Positions 25,939-34,206 of a stretch of 64,000 bases of DNA are shown here, piece after piece (the first letter of the stretch is position 1; every line of letters begins with the position of its first letter). This stretch comes from Streptomyces platensis (GTDB lineage Bacteria; Actinomycetota; Actinomycetes; Streptomycetales; Streptomycetaceae), in NCBI RefSeq assembly GCF_008704855.1, contig NZ_CP023691.1:7316001-7380000 (forward strand), given 5' to 3'. Both the position numbers and the translations under genes were made by a program. The notes beneath the pieces are model-generated. The model made no database searches. It was given only the letters and a program-made list of their open reading frames with translations, and was not told the origin of the DNA.

Positions 25939-26045
25939 GCAGTATCGACACCGAATAGTTCGCAGTCGCCGGCCGGTGCCAGCCGGGCGCCGGCCGACGG
26001 AATCCCTGAGCACGCTTTTCACAGTTCACTGCCGAAGGGGAAGCC

Positions 26046-28064
26046 ATGACAGCGACGACCGACGGAAGCACCGGGGCACTGCCGCCCCGGGCCCCCTCGG
26101 CCAGCGATGCCACCGCTGAGAAGACCGCCACACCAGCGCCCGCGCGCACCGCCGTACGGCAGAACACGGTGGACGCCGCCCGGCGCGCGACCGCACGCGC
26201 CACCGACTATCTGCTGTCCGTGCAGGACCCCGCCGGATGGTGGAAGGGCGACCTCGAGACCAACGTCACGATGGACGCCGAAGACCTGCTGCTCCGTCAG
26301 TTCCTGGGAATCCAGGACCCCGAGCTCACCGAAGCCGCCGCCCGGCACATCCGCGGCCAACAGGGTGCGGACGGCACCTGGGCCACCTTCTACGGCGGGC
26401 CCGGTGAACTCTCCGCCACCATCGAGGCCTATGTCGCCCTGCGGCTCGCCGGGGACGCCCCCGACGCACCGCACATGGCCCAGGCCGCCGCATGGGTCCG
26501 CGCCGAGGGCGGGATCGCCGCGGCCCGGGTCTTCACCCGCATCTGGCTGGCGCTCTTCGGCTGGTGGAAGTGGGACGACCTGCCCCAGCTGCCCCCCGAA
26601 CTCCTGTACTTCCCCAAGTGGTTCCCGCTCAACATCTATGACTTCGGGTGCTGGGCGCGGCAGACCATCGTGCCGCTGACCATCGTCTCGGCCAAGCGCC
26701 CGGTCCGTCCGGCCCCGTTCGCCCTCGATGAGCTGCACACCGATCCGCGCCGCCCCAACCCGCCGCGGCCGCTCGCCCCCGCCACCAGTTGGGACGGTCT
26801 GTTCCAGCGCCTCGACAAGGCGCTGCACGTCTACCACAAGGTCGCCCTGCCCGGTCTGCGCCGGGCCGCGATGCGCTCCGCCGCCCGCTGGATCGTCGAA
26901 CGCCAGGAGAACGACGGCTGCTGGGGCGGCATCCAGCCCCCCGCCGTCTACTCCGTCATCGCCCTGCACCTCTGCGGCTACGACCTCGACCACCCCGTGC
27001 TGCGCGCCGGTCTGGACTCCCTCGACCGGTTCGCCGTCTGGCGCGAGGACGGTACCCGGATGATCGAGGCCTGCCAGTCCCCGGTCTGGGACACCTGCCT
27101 GGCGACCATCGCACTGGCCGACGCCGGAGTGCCCGCCGACCACCCGCAGCTGGTCAAGGCCGCCGAGTGGATGCTCGCCGAGCAGATCGACCGGCCCGGC
27201 GACTGGAGCGTCAAACGGCCCCAACTCCCGTCCGGGGGCTGGGGTTTCGAGTTCGAGAACGACAACTACCCGGACATCGACGACACCGCGGAGGTGGTAC
27301 TCGCGCTGCGCCGGGTCCGGCACCCCGATCCGCTGCGGGTCGACGCCGCGGTCCGGCGCGCGGTGCGCTGGAACCTCGGCATGCAGTCCAAGAACGGGGC
27401 CTGGGGCGCCTTCGACGTCGACAACACCAGCCCGTTCCCCAACCGGCTGCCGTTCTGCGACTTCGGGGAGGTCATCGACCCGCCGTCGGCCGATGTCACC
27501 GCCCATGTCGTCGAGATGCTCGCCGACGTCGGCCGTACCCACGACCCGCGCACCCGCCGCGCGATCGCCTGGCTGCTGGCCGAACAGGAACCCGACGGCT
27601 CGTGGTTCGGCCGCTGGGGCACCAACTACCTCTACGGCACCGGGTCGGTGCTCCCCGCGCTGGCCGCGGCCGGCGTCCCCGGCTCGCACCCCGCGGTCCG
27701 CCGGGCCGTGCGCTGGCTGGAGCGGGTGCAGAACGACGACGGCGGCTGGGGCGAGGACCAGCGGTCCTACCAGGACAAGGAGCGGTGGGCGGGGCGCGGT
27801 GCCTCGACCGCCTCGCAGACCGCCTGGGCGCTGATGGCGCTGCTCGCGGCCGGGGAGCGGGACAGTGAGCCGGTACGGCGCGGGGTGCGCTGGCTGGCCG
27901 CGACCCAGCGCGAGGACGGGTCCTGGGACGAGCCGTATTTCACCGGCACGGGTTTCCCCTGGGACTTCTCCATCAACTATCACCTGTACCGCCAGGTCTT
28001 CCCGCTGACGGCCCTGGGCCGCTACCTCGGCGGGGGACCGGACGGCGCACCGGTGGAGTCCTGA
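26046..28064 (+). CDS. shc: Squalene-hopene cyclase
   Basis: A 672-residue prenyltransferase-fold cyclase bound to the inner face of the membrane. The protonating motif P-D-I-D-D-T-A-E is near residue 410. Many QW-type repeats are visible (for example Q-Q-G-A-D-G-T-W, Q-E-N-D-G-C-W-G-G, Q-E-P-D-G-S-W-F-G-R-W-G, Q-N-D-D-G-G-W-G-E-D). The C-terminal F-P-W-D-F-S-I-N-Y-H-L-Y is conserved. It makes hopene/hopanol from squalene. A 107-bp gap with a GC-rich hairpin separates it from the polyprenyl synthase, and GAAGGGGAAG precedes the ATG. Confidence 0.95.
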   Translation: MTATTDGSTGALPPRAPSASDATAEKTATPAPARTAVRQNTVDAARRATARATDYLLSVQDPAGWWKGDLETNVTMDAEDLLLRQFLGIQDPELTEAAARHIRGQQGADGTWATFYGGPGELSATIEAYVALRLAGDAPDAPHMAQAAAWVRAEGGIAAARVFTRIWLALFGWWKWDDLPQLPPELLYFPKWFPLNIYDFGCWARQTIVPLTIVSAKRPVRPAPFALDELHTDPRRPNPPRPLAPATSWDGLFQRLDKALHVYHKVALPGLRRAAMRSAARWIVERQENDGCWGGIQPPAVYSVIALHLCGYDLDHPVLRAGLDSLDRFAVWREDGTRMIEACQSPVWDTCLATIALADAGVPADHPQLVKAAEWMLAEQIDRPGDWSVKRPQLPSGGWGFEFENDNYPDIDDTAEVVLALRRVRHPDPLRVDAAVRRAVRWNLGMQSKNGAWGAFDVDNTSPFPNRLPFCDFGEVIDPPSADVTAHVVEMLADVGRTHDPRTRRAIAWLLAEQEPDGSWFGRWGTNYLYGTGSVLPALAAAGVPGSHPAVRRAVRWLERVQNDDGGWGEDQRSYQDKERWAGRGASTASQTAWALMALLAAGERDSEPVRRGVRWLAATQREDGSWDEPYFTGTGFPWDFSINYHLYRQVFPLTALGRYLGGGPDGAPVES

Positions 28065-28741
28065 TGACGGGCCGGCCCCCGACGGACGCGGAACCGCCGC
28101 TGCTGATCGCCTGTGCGCTCGGCATCGAGCGGTTCGCGCTGCGCCGCGGGGGCCGCGGGGGCCGCGCGGGAGCGGCGGGGGAAGCCGGCCCGCGTGTGGT
28201 CACGCTCCGCACCGGCATGGGCCCCCAGGCGGCCGAACGCGCCCTCGCGGAAGCATTGCGTGCAGGCTCGGTCACCGAACGTTCCCCCGTGATCGCCAGC
28301 GGCTTCTGTGCCGGCCTCGCCCCCGGGATGCGCCCCGGGGACGTGGTCGTCGCCGAGGCCACCCGCGGCCATCACGCCGCCGCTCCGGAGACGCCCTGCC
28401 GTGACAATGGCCCGCTGCTCCGGGCCCTGCGGGAGCGCGGTCTGACCGTGCACAGCGGGCTGCTGTGCGGCTCCGACCACGTCGTACGGGGTGCCGAGCG
28501 GGCCGAGCTGCATGCCGCCGGTGCGGTCGCGGTGGACATGGAGTCCGCCGCGACCCTCGGTGCCGCCCGGGCCGCCGGCCGCCGTCCGGTTGCGGCCGTC
28601 CGGGTGGTCGTGGACGCTCCAGAACATGAACTCGTACGAATCGGCACCGTGCGCGGTGGAATATCGGCCTTCCGAGTGCTGCGCTCCGTACTTCCCGTTT
28701 TCCACGAATGGCACCGTTCTTTGCTGCTCCCCTGGAGGTGA
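28064..28741 (+). CDS. hpnG: Adenosylhopane nucleosidase-like phosphorylase HpnG
   Basis: A 225-residue protein of the PNP/MTA-SAH nucleosidase fold. It has R-T-G-M-G-P-Q-A-A-E, A-S-G-F-C-A-G-L, P-G-D-V-V-V-A-E and A-V-D-M-E-S-A-A-T, the purine/ribose-binding segment. In the hopanoid pathway HpnG removes adenine from adenosylhopane to give ribosylhopane. Its start overlaps the shc stop (TGATG). A Gly/Arg-rich insert near residues 28-40 is low complexity. Confidence 0.88.
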   Translation: MTGRPPTDAEPPLLIACALGIERFALRRGGRGGRAGAAGEAGPRVVTLRTGMGPQAAERALAEALRAGSVTERSPVIASGFCAGLAPGMRPGDVVVAEATRGHHAAAPETPCRDNGPLLRALRERGLTVHSGLLCGSDHVVRGAERAELHAAGAVAVDMESAATLGAARAAGRRPVAAVRVVVDAPEHELVRIGTVRGGISAFRVLRSVLPVFHEWHRSLLLPWR

Positions 28742-28746
28742 GCCAG

Positions 28747-29772
28747 ATGGCCATGCCGCTCCGTCAGTCCATCCGGGTCGGTACCTATCTCTTTGAACAG
28801 AAGGTGATCCGGCGGCGGGAGAAGTTCCCGCTCATTGTCGAGCTGGAACCGCTCTTCGCCTGCAATCTCAAATGCGAGGGCTGCGGGAAGATCCAGCATC
28901 CGGCGGGCGTGCTCAAGCAGCGGATGCCGGTGGCCCAGGCGGTCGGGGCGGTGCTGGAGTCGGGCGCGCCGATGGTCTCCATCGCCGGTGGCGAGCCCTT
29001 GATGCACCCGCAGATCGACGAGATCGTGCGGCAGTTGGTGGCCAGGCGGAAATATGTGTTCCTGTGCACCAACGCGATGCTGTTGCGCAAGAAGCTGGAG
29101 AAGTTCACCCCCTCGCCGTATTTCGCGTTCGCGGTGCACATCGACGGCATGCGGGAACGCCACGATGAATCCGTCGCCAAGGAAGGCGTTTTCGACGAGG
29201 CGGTGGAAGCAATCAAGGAAGCCAAGCGGCACGGCTTCCGGGTCACCACCAACTCCACCTTCTTCAACACCGACACCCCGCAGACCATCATCGAGGTCCT
29301 CAACTTTCTCAACGACGACCTCCAGGTCGACGAAATGATGCTGTCGCCGGCCTACGCCTACGAGAAGGCCCCCGACCAGGAGCATTTCCTCGGCGTCGAA
29401 CAGACCCGGGAGCTGTTCAAGAAGGCCTTCGCCGGCGGCAACCGGCGCCGCTGGCGGCTCAACCACAGTCCGCTCTTCCTGGACTTCCTGGAGGGCAAGG
29501 CGGACTTCCCGTGCACGGCCTGGGCGATCCCCAACTACTCGCTGTTCGGCTGGCAGCGCCCCTGCTACCTCATGAGCGACGGCTACGTCCCGACGTACCG
29601 GGAGCTCATCGACGAGACCGACTGGGACAAGTACGGCCGCGGCAAGGACCCGCGCTGCGCCAACTGCATGGCGCACTGCGGCTACGAGCCGACCGCCGTC
29701 CTCGCCACCATGGGCTCGCTGAAGGAGTCCCTCCGGGCGGCCCGGGAGGCCGTCGCGGGAAACCGCAGTTGA
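28747..29772 (+). CDS. hpnH: Radical SAM adenosylhopane synthase HpnH
   Basis: A 341-residue radical SAM enzyme. The CxxxCxxC cluster motif is C-N-L-K-C-E-G-C (Cys39, Cys43, Cys46), followed by S-I-A-G-G-E-P-L and a Cys-rich C-terminal region (C-A-N-C-M-A-H-C). It adds the adenosyl radical to the hopanoid precursor. GGAGG (28734-28738), in the last codons of hpnG, lies 8 nt from ATG 28747. Codon usage is slightly less GC-extreme than that of its neighbours. Confidence 0.93.
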   Translation: MAMPLRQSIRVGTYLFEQKVIRRREKFPLIVELEPLFACNLKCEGCGKIQHPAGVLKQRMPVAQAVGAVLESGAPMVSIAGGEPLMHPQIDEIVRQLVARRKYVFLCTNAMLLRKKLEKFTPSPYFAFAVHIDGMRERHDESVAKEGVFDEAVEAIKEAKRHGFRVTTNSTFFNTDTPQTIIEVLNFLNDDLQVDEMMLSPAYAYEKAPDQEHFLGVEQTRELFKKAFAGGNRRRWRLNHSPLFLDFLEGKADFPCTAWAIPNYSLFGWQRPCYLMSDGYVPTYRELIDETDWDKYGRGKDPRCANCMAHCGYEPTAVLATMGSLKESLRAAREAVAGNRS

Positions 29773-29784
29773 CCCGTCGAGCGC

Positions 29785-29862
29785 GGGGAGCCCGTCGCCA
29801 CGGCTCCCCGGCGTACCGGTCCGGCCCGGCTCATCCGCCTCCTGCGGGGTGAGCCGGGCCGG
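29785..29862 (+). terminator. Two hairpins between hpnH and hpnO
   Basis: GGGGAGCC (29785-29792) pairs with GGCTCCCC (29802-29809). CCGGCCCGGCTCA (29821-29833) pairs with TGAGCCGGGCCGG (29850-29862), a perfect 13-bp stem with a nested CCGC/GCGG. The second ends 8 nt before the hpnO ribosome site GGAG. They could terminate or attenuate read-through into hpnO. Confidence 0.55.
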
Positions 29863-29882
29863 TCCCGTGAGGAGAAGCAGCC

Positions 29883-31265
29883 GTGACCGGATTCGACCTG
29901 ACCAAGCTGCTCGCCGAGCGCGGCGGCGAGCGCTACGACCTGCACACCCGCCATCTCAACCACCAGCTGCCGCGGATGCTGCACACCATCGGCTTCGACA
30001 AGGTCTACGAGCGGGCCGAGGGCGCCTACTTCTGGGACGCCGACGGCCAGGACTACCTGGACATGCTCGCGGGCTTCGGGGTGATGGGCCTCGGCCGGCA
30101 CCACCCCGTCGTCCGGCAGACGCTGCACGACGTCCTGGACGCCCAACTGGCCGATCTCACCCGCTTCGACTGCCAGCCGCTGCCCGGCCTGCTCGCCGAG
30201 AAGCTGCTGACCCACGCGCCCCATCTCGACCGGGTCTTCTTCGGCAACAGCGGCACCGAAGCCATCGAGACCGCGCTGAAGTTCGCCCGCTACGCCACCG
30301 GCCGCCCCCGCATCCTCTACTGCACCCATGCCTTCCACGGCCTGACCACCGGCTCGCTCTCCGTCAACGGCGAGGACGGCTTCCGGGACGGCTTCGCCCC
30401 GCTACTGCCGGACACCGCCATCGCGCTGGGCGATCTGGCCGCGCTGGAACGGGAGTTGAAGCGCGGCGACGTGGCGGGATTCGTGATCGAGCCCATCCAG
30501 GGCAAGGGCGTCCACCCGACCCCGCCGGGTTTCCTGCGCGCCGCCCAGGAACTGCTGCACCGGCACAAGGCCCTGCTGATCGCCGATGAGGTGCAGACCG
30601 GCCTGGGCCGCACCGGTGACTTCTTCGCCTATCAGCACGAGGACGGTGTCGAGCCGGATCTGGTGTGTGTGGCCAAGGCGCTGTCCGGCGGATATGTGCC
30701 GGTCGGGGCGACGCTCGGCAAGGACTGGATCTTCAAGAAGGTCTACTCGTCCATGGACCGGGTGCTGGTGCACTCCGCCAGCTTCGGCGCCAACGCCCAG
30801 GCGATGGCCGCCGGTCTGGCGGTGCTCTCGGTGCTGGAGGACGAGCAGCTGGTGGCCGGCGCCCGGCGCACCGGCGAACTGCTGCGCTCCCGGCTGGCGG
30901 AGCTGATCCCCCGCTACGAGCTGCTGCACGACGTACGGGGCCGCGGCCTGATGATCGGCATCGAGTTCGGCCGTCCCAAGTCCCTCGGTCTGCGCAGCCG
31001 CTGGACGATGCTCCAGACGGCCCGCAAGGGGCTGTTCGCGCAGATGGTCGTGGTGCCGCTGCTCCAGCGGCACCGCATTCTGACCCAGGTCTCCGGGGAC
31101 CATCTGGAGGTCATTAAGCTGATTCCGCCGCTGATCATCGGCGAGCGGGAAGTGGACCGTTTCGTCGAGGCCTTCACGGCCGTCATGGACGACGCCCATG
31201 GGGGCGGCGGCCTGATGTGGGACTTCGGGCGGACGCTGGTCAAACAGGCGGTCGCCAACCGCTGA
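29883..31265 (+). CDS. hpnO: Hopanoid-cluster class III aminotransferase HpnO
   Basis: A 460-residue PLP enzyme. It has F-F-G-N-S-G-T-E-A-I-E-T-A-L, the H-A-F-H-G segment, I-A-D-E-V-Q-T-G-L-G-R-T-G and the PLP lysine in V-A-K-A-L-S-G-G-Y near residue 265. In hopanoid clusters this aminotransferase produces aminobacteriohopanetriol. GTG 29883 has GGAG 8 nt upstream. It follows hpnH directly; in several Streptomyces I recall dxs and ispG copies at this point, absent here. Confidence 0.88.
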   Translation: MTGFDLTKLLAERGGERYDLHTRHLNHQLPRMLHTIGFDKVYERAEGAYFWDADGQDYLDMLAGFGVMGLGRHHPVVRQTLHDVLDAQLADLTRFDCQPLPGLLAEKLLTHAPHLDRVFFGNSGTEAIETALKFARYATGRPRILYCTHAFHGLTTGSLSVNGEDGFRDGFAPLLPDTAIALGDLAALERELKRGDVAGFVIEPIQGKGVHPTPPGFLRAAQELLHRHKALLIADEVQTGLGRTGDFFAYQHEDGVEPDLVCVAKALSGGYVPVGATLGKDWIFKKVYSSMDRVLVHSASFGANAQAMAAGLAVLSVLEDEQLVAGARRTGELLRSRLAELIPRYELLHDVRGRGLMIGIEFGRPKSLGLRSRWTMLQTARKGLFAQMVVVPLLQRHRILTQVSGDHLEVIKLIPPLIIGEREVDRFVEAFTAVMDDAHGGGGLMWDFGRTLVKQAVANR

Positions 31266-31286
31266 CCACGCCGAGGGGGAGGGCAC

Positions 31287-31657
31287 ATGGCGGCCGAGGC
31301 GACGGCGCGGGCCGTCAACGACATGACGGCGCGCTGAGCAGGCGCGGCAGTGGGGGAGCGGGACGCCGTGCTGACCGCGGCCGGCGTCCGGCCGCTGCTG
31401 GCACTGCTCGCCGGACCGGCCACCGGCCCCGCCCGCAAGGAGCTGGCCGAAGCGCTCGGCACCGATGCGGAGCACGCCGTACGCGAAGGCCGGGAGCTGC
31501 TCGCCGCACCGGCGGCGGCGGACGGCCGTCGATGCCGCGGTGGGCCTGTGGGCCCGCCGCACGCTGACTCTCGGCGCTGGGCGTCGGCTTCGGCTTCCTC
31601 GCGGTGCACCGGGCCTCGGGTCTGGTGCTGGCCGCGGGGCGGGTGGCCACGCCGTGA
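31287..31657 (+). pseudogene. Serpin (proteinase inhibitor I4) remnant
   Basis: Pieces of one serpin are readable in order but in different frames. ATG 31287 (after GGGAGGG) opens A-V-N-D-M-T-A-R and hits TGA at 31335, where serpins carry Trp. The same frame continues with A-A-G-V-R-P-L-L-A-L-L-A-G-P-A and R-K-E-L-A-E-A-L. A +1 frame gives A-V-D-A-A-V-G-L-W-A-R-R-T-L. The C-terminus G-F-L-A-V-H-R-A-S-G-L-V-L-A-A-G-R-V is in a third frame and ends at TGA 31657. About 370 bp remain of a gene normally near 1.2 kb, so most of the core and reactive loop are deleted. Confidence 0.75.
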
Positions 31658-31672
31658 GCGGGCGCCGTCCCG

Positions 31673-32482
31673 TCAGTCCGTCAGGAGCTGGGCACGCAGC
31701 CGCTCGCGGACCGCGGGCGTCAGCTTCAGACCGTCGGTGAGGTACTTCTCCGTCGAGCCCCAGGTCTGGTGGATCGCGTCGTAGGCGGCCGTGAGGTAGT
31801 CGGTGTGCGCACCGAACAGCGGCGAGAGCAGCTCCATGACCTCCTGCGACATCCCGACCGCGGAGTTGTCGGAGCGGCGGATCTTGTAGCGGCGGTGGGG
31901 ATCGTTGGACTTGAGGTAGTCCGCCTCGATCGCGTCCCGCTCGACTCCGACCGCGAGCAGGGTCACGGCGACGGACAGCCCCGCCCGGTCCTTGCCGGCC
32001 GCACAGTGCATCAGCGCCGGAACGCTGTCCTCGGCGAGCGCATGCAGCACCTTGCTGTGGTCTTCGGTGCGGGTGGTGATGATGTGGCGGTACGTCGCGG
32101 CCATACGGGCCGCGGCCTTGCCGTCGCCGAGTGCGGAGCGCAGCTGCTCCAGTTCACCGTCGCGCACCATCGCCCAGAATTCCGCGCCGTCGGCCGGGTC
32201 GGTGAGCGGAATGTTCACATTGCGCACGCCGGGCAGCGCGACATCGGGGCCTTCCATCTTGATGTCCGAGGAATTGCGGAAATCGAAGATGGTGTGCAGC
32301 CCGAGCCCGGCCAGAAAAGCGGCGTCGGTATCGGTCGCATGGGCGAGGTGGCCACTGCGGAACAGCCTGCCCTCCCGTACGCGACGCCCGTCCACGGTCG
32401 GCAGGCCGCCCACATCGCGGAAGTTGCGGACCTCCGTGAGCTCGGGCTGGGCCTGTGGGACCTGCGGCGTCTGCTGCGTCAC
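31673..32482 (-). CDS. Tyrosine-protein phosphatase (MptpB/Y_phosphatase3 type)
   Basis: About 269 residues. It has N-F-R-D-V-G-G-L-P at the N-terminus and the P-loop M-H-C-A-A-G-K-D-R-A-G (CX5R). The R-x-F-R-S-G-H-L segment and the general layout match lipid/tyrosine phosphatases of the MptpB class, which act on phosphotyrosine and phosphoinositides. GTG 32482 has GAGGAG 7 nt upstream and is preferred to an upstream start at 32536. It is divergent from the SGNH hydrolase across a 255-bp AT-richer region (32483-32737) in which no gene is seen. Confidence 0.88.
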   Translation of the reverse strand: MTQQTPQVPQAQPELTEVRNFRDVGGLPTVDGRRVREGRLFRSGHLAHATDTDAAFLAGLGLHTIFDFRNSSDIKMEGPDVALPGVRNVNIPLTDPADGAEFWAMVRDGELEQLRSALGDGKAAARMAATYRHIITTRTEDHSKVLHALAEDSVPALMHCAAGKDRAGLSVAVTLLAVGVERDAIEADYLKSNDPHRRYKIRRSDNSAVGMSQEVMELLSPLFGAHTDYLTAAYDAIHQTWGSTEKYLTDGLKLTPAVRERLRAQLLTD

Positions 32483-32737
32483 GGGCGCGCTCCTCGGGTT
32501 CGGCTGTCGACGCTGCTCGTCGACGAGGCGGGGCACCTCCGACGATACGACATTGATGCAATAGGCAATCAGGTCATTGCGGTGATGTTCCGACGCGTCA
32601 TGGAGCGCCCGGGGAGCAAGAGTCGATCGATCATTATTCCGACTTGAGCAGAATTTGACCTGGTGGCATTAATCACCCCTCGTCAACCCCTGGTTACGGT
32701 GGCGTAAGTCACTTCTTGAGGTGAAGTATGTCCTGAC

Positions 32738-33538
32738 GTGGCAGACGATTCGAAGTACTTCAGCAACGGCGCCCTCGGCGCCATCGGGTCGTACGCAGCC
32801 GTCGGGGACAGCTTTACAGAGGGGGTCGGGGATCCCGGCCCTGACGGGGCGTACATCGGTTGGGCGGACCGGCTCGCGGTCCTGCTCTCGGACCAACAGG
32901 CGGAGGGGGACTTCCGCTATGCGAATCTCGCGGTCAGGGGCCGGCTCCTGGACCAGATCGTGGAGGAGCAGGTGCCCCGGGCGAAAGCCCTCGCCCCCGC
33001 ACTGGTGACGTTCTGCGCCGGCGGCAATGACATCCTGCGGCCGGGCTCGGACCCGGACGCGGTCGCCGAGCGCTATGAGGCGGCGGTCGCCGATCTGCGG
33101 GAGGAGGTCGGGGCGGTCCTGCTCTGCACCGGTTTCGACACCCGCGGAATCCCCGTCCTCAAGCATCTGCGCGGCAAGATCGCGACGTATACGGCGCATG
33201 TCCGGGCCATCGCGGACCGGCACGACTGCCCGGTCCTGGATCTGTGGTCGCTCAAGTCGGTGCAGGACCGGCGGGCGTGGAGCGATGACCGGCTGCATCT
33301 GTCCGCCGACGGGCACACCCGGGTGGCGCTGCGCGCGGCGCAGGTGCTCGGGCTGCGGGTGCCGGCCGATCCGGACCAGCCCTGGCCCCCGGAGGCGGAG
33401 CGCTCGGCCGCCGACGCGCGGCGGGACAACATCCACTGGGCGCGGGAGCATCTCGTGCCGTGGATCGGACGCCGGCTGCGCGGGGAGTCCTCCGGCGATC
33501 ATGTCGAGCCCAAGCGGCCCGATCTGCTGCCGCTGTAG
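32738..33538 (+). CDS. SGNH/GDSL-family hydrolase
   Basis: A 266-residue cytoplasmic esterase-like protein. It has the catalytic Ser block A-V-G-D-S-F-T-E-G-V-G-D, the Gly region N-L-A-V-R-G-R, the Asn block C-A-G-G-N-D-I-L, and the catalytic Asp/His in S-D-D-R-L-H-L-S-A-D-G-H. No signal peptide is present. GTG 32738 is the annotated start, although the nearest GAGG is about 17 nt away. The gene ends at a bidirectional terminator. Confidence 0.87.
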   Translation: MADDSKYFSNGALGAIGSYAAVGDSFTEGVGDPGPDGAYIGWADRLAVLLSDQQAEGDFRYANLAVRGRLLDQIVEEQVPRAKALAPALVTFCAGGNDILRPGSDPDAVAERYEAAVADLREEVGAVLLCTGFDTRGIPVLKHLRGKIATYTAHVRAIADRHDCPVLDLWSLKSVQDRRAWSDDRLHLSADGHTRVALRAAQVLGLRVPADPDQPWPPEAERSAADARRDNIHWAREHLVPWIGRRLRGESSGDHVEPKRPDLLPL

Positions 33539-33571
33539 GGCGGCCGCGGGCCGGGAAGGGCCCCTGGCATG

Positions 33572-33612
33572 ACTGAGGCCCCGATGCCGCGGATGCGGAG
33601 CGGGGCCTCAGT
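33572..33612. terminator. Bidirectional terminator
   Basis: ACTGAGGCCCCG (33572-33583) and CGGGGCCTCAGT (33601-33612) are perfect 12-bp arms. They serve the convergent SGNH hydrolase and ATP-binding genes; the right arm contains the stop codon of the latter. Confidence 0.75.
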
Positions 33613-34096
33613 GGGCGAGGGAGGAGTACGGCAGGTCGGCCCAGACGACCCGGCCCTGACCGCTGTCGGTGGGCCGCGAGCCCCAGCTCTCGGACAGTGC
33701 GCCGACGAGGAACAGCCCTCGTCCGCACTCCTGGTCCACGCTGCCGGGCTGGATGTGCGGCGCCGAGTCCTGCGGGCCGCCCTGGTCCGTGATCTCTATG
33801 CGTATGTGCGCGCCGAAGAGTGCGAGCTCGCAGCCGACCTTCTCGCTGTCGGTGTGCCGTACCGCATTGGTGAACAGTTCGGAGACCACCAACTCCACGT
33901 CGTCGCGGACTTGTTGATCCGCGCCCCACTCGCGCAGCAGCGCACTGACGCGTCTGCGCGCCTCGGGAACGGAGGTGCGTCGCGCCGGCAAGTGGAACGC
34001 GTCCTGCGGGTACTGGGCGACAAAGCCGCCACAGCGCCCTAACGAAGGAGCGTTGTTGGAGGAAGCCACGTCGTAACTATGTGCGATGTCGGTCAC
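33608..34096 (-). CDS. ATP-binding protein (anti-sigma-like HATPase_c)
   Basis: About 162 residues. It has the N box V-V-S-E-L-F-T-N-A-V-R-H and the late motif C-G-R-G-L-F-L-V. It is a stand-alone GHKL ATPase. It is divergent from the XRE/DUF397 genes, an arrangement repeated widely in Streptomyces genomes, where these ATPases are thought to regulate the adjacent regulator or sigma factors. No start (GTG 34096, TTG 34105, GTG 34069) has a good ribosome site, so the N-terminus is uncertain. Confidence 0.78.
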   Translation of the reverse strand: MTDIAHSYDVASSNNAPSLGRCGGFVAQYPQDAFHLPARRTSVPEARRRVSALLREWGADQQVRDDVELVVSELFTNAVRHTDSEKVGCELALFGAHIRIEITDQGGPQDSAPHIQPGSVDQECGRGLFLVGALSESWGSRPTDSGQGRVVWADLPYSSLAH

Positions 34097-34109
34097 CAAT
34101 GGCAAGGAT

Positions 34110-34145
34110 CAGTCTGTAATTTGCAGAATCGGAAGTGCAGTCTGT
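34110..34145. promoter_or_regulatory. Direct repeat in the ATPase/XRE divergent promoter
   Basis: CAGTCTGT occurs at 34110-34117 and again at 34138-34145 (28-bp period), in a locally AT-rich stretch. The position suits an operator of the XRE regulator or a shared promoter element. Confidence 0.35.
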
Positions 34146-34206
34146 TCGTTGTTGCTGACGGCATGACACACTGCTGACCGTTGAAGTCAGTTGGAGGCGA
34201 TCGAAC

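Noticed and set aside
25935..25958. Seven-codon ATG ORF overlapping the polyprenyl synthase stop.
   Set aside because: Too short, no partner start at its end, no conservation evidence; likely chance.
26019..27983. A 654-codon open frame on the minus strand across shc, and similar long antisense frames over hpnE, cvnA and tex.
   Set aside because: They mirror the GC-rich third positions of the real genes, contain no family motifs and lack ribosome sites.
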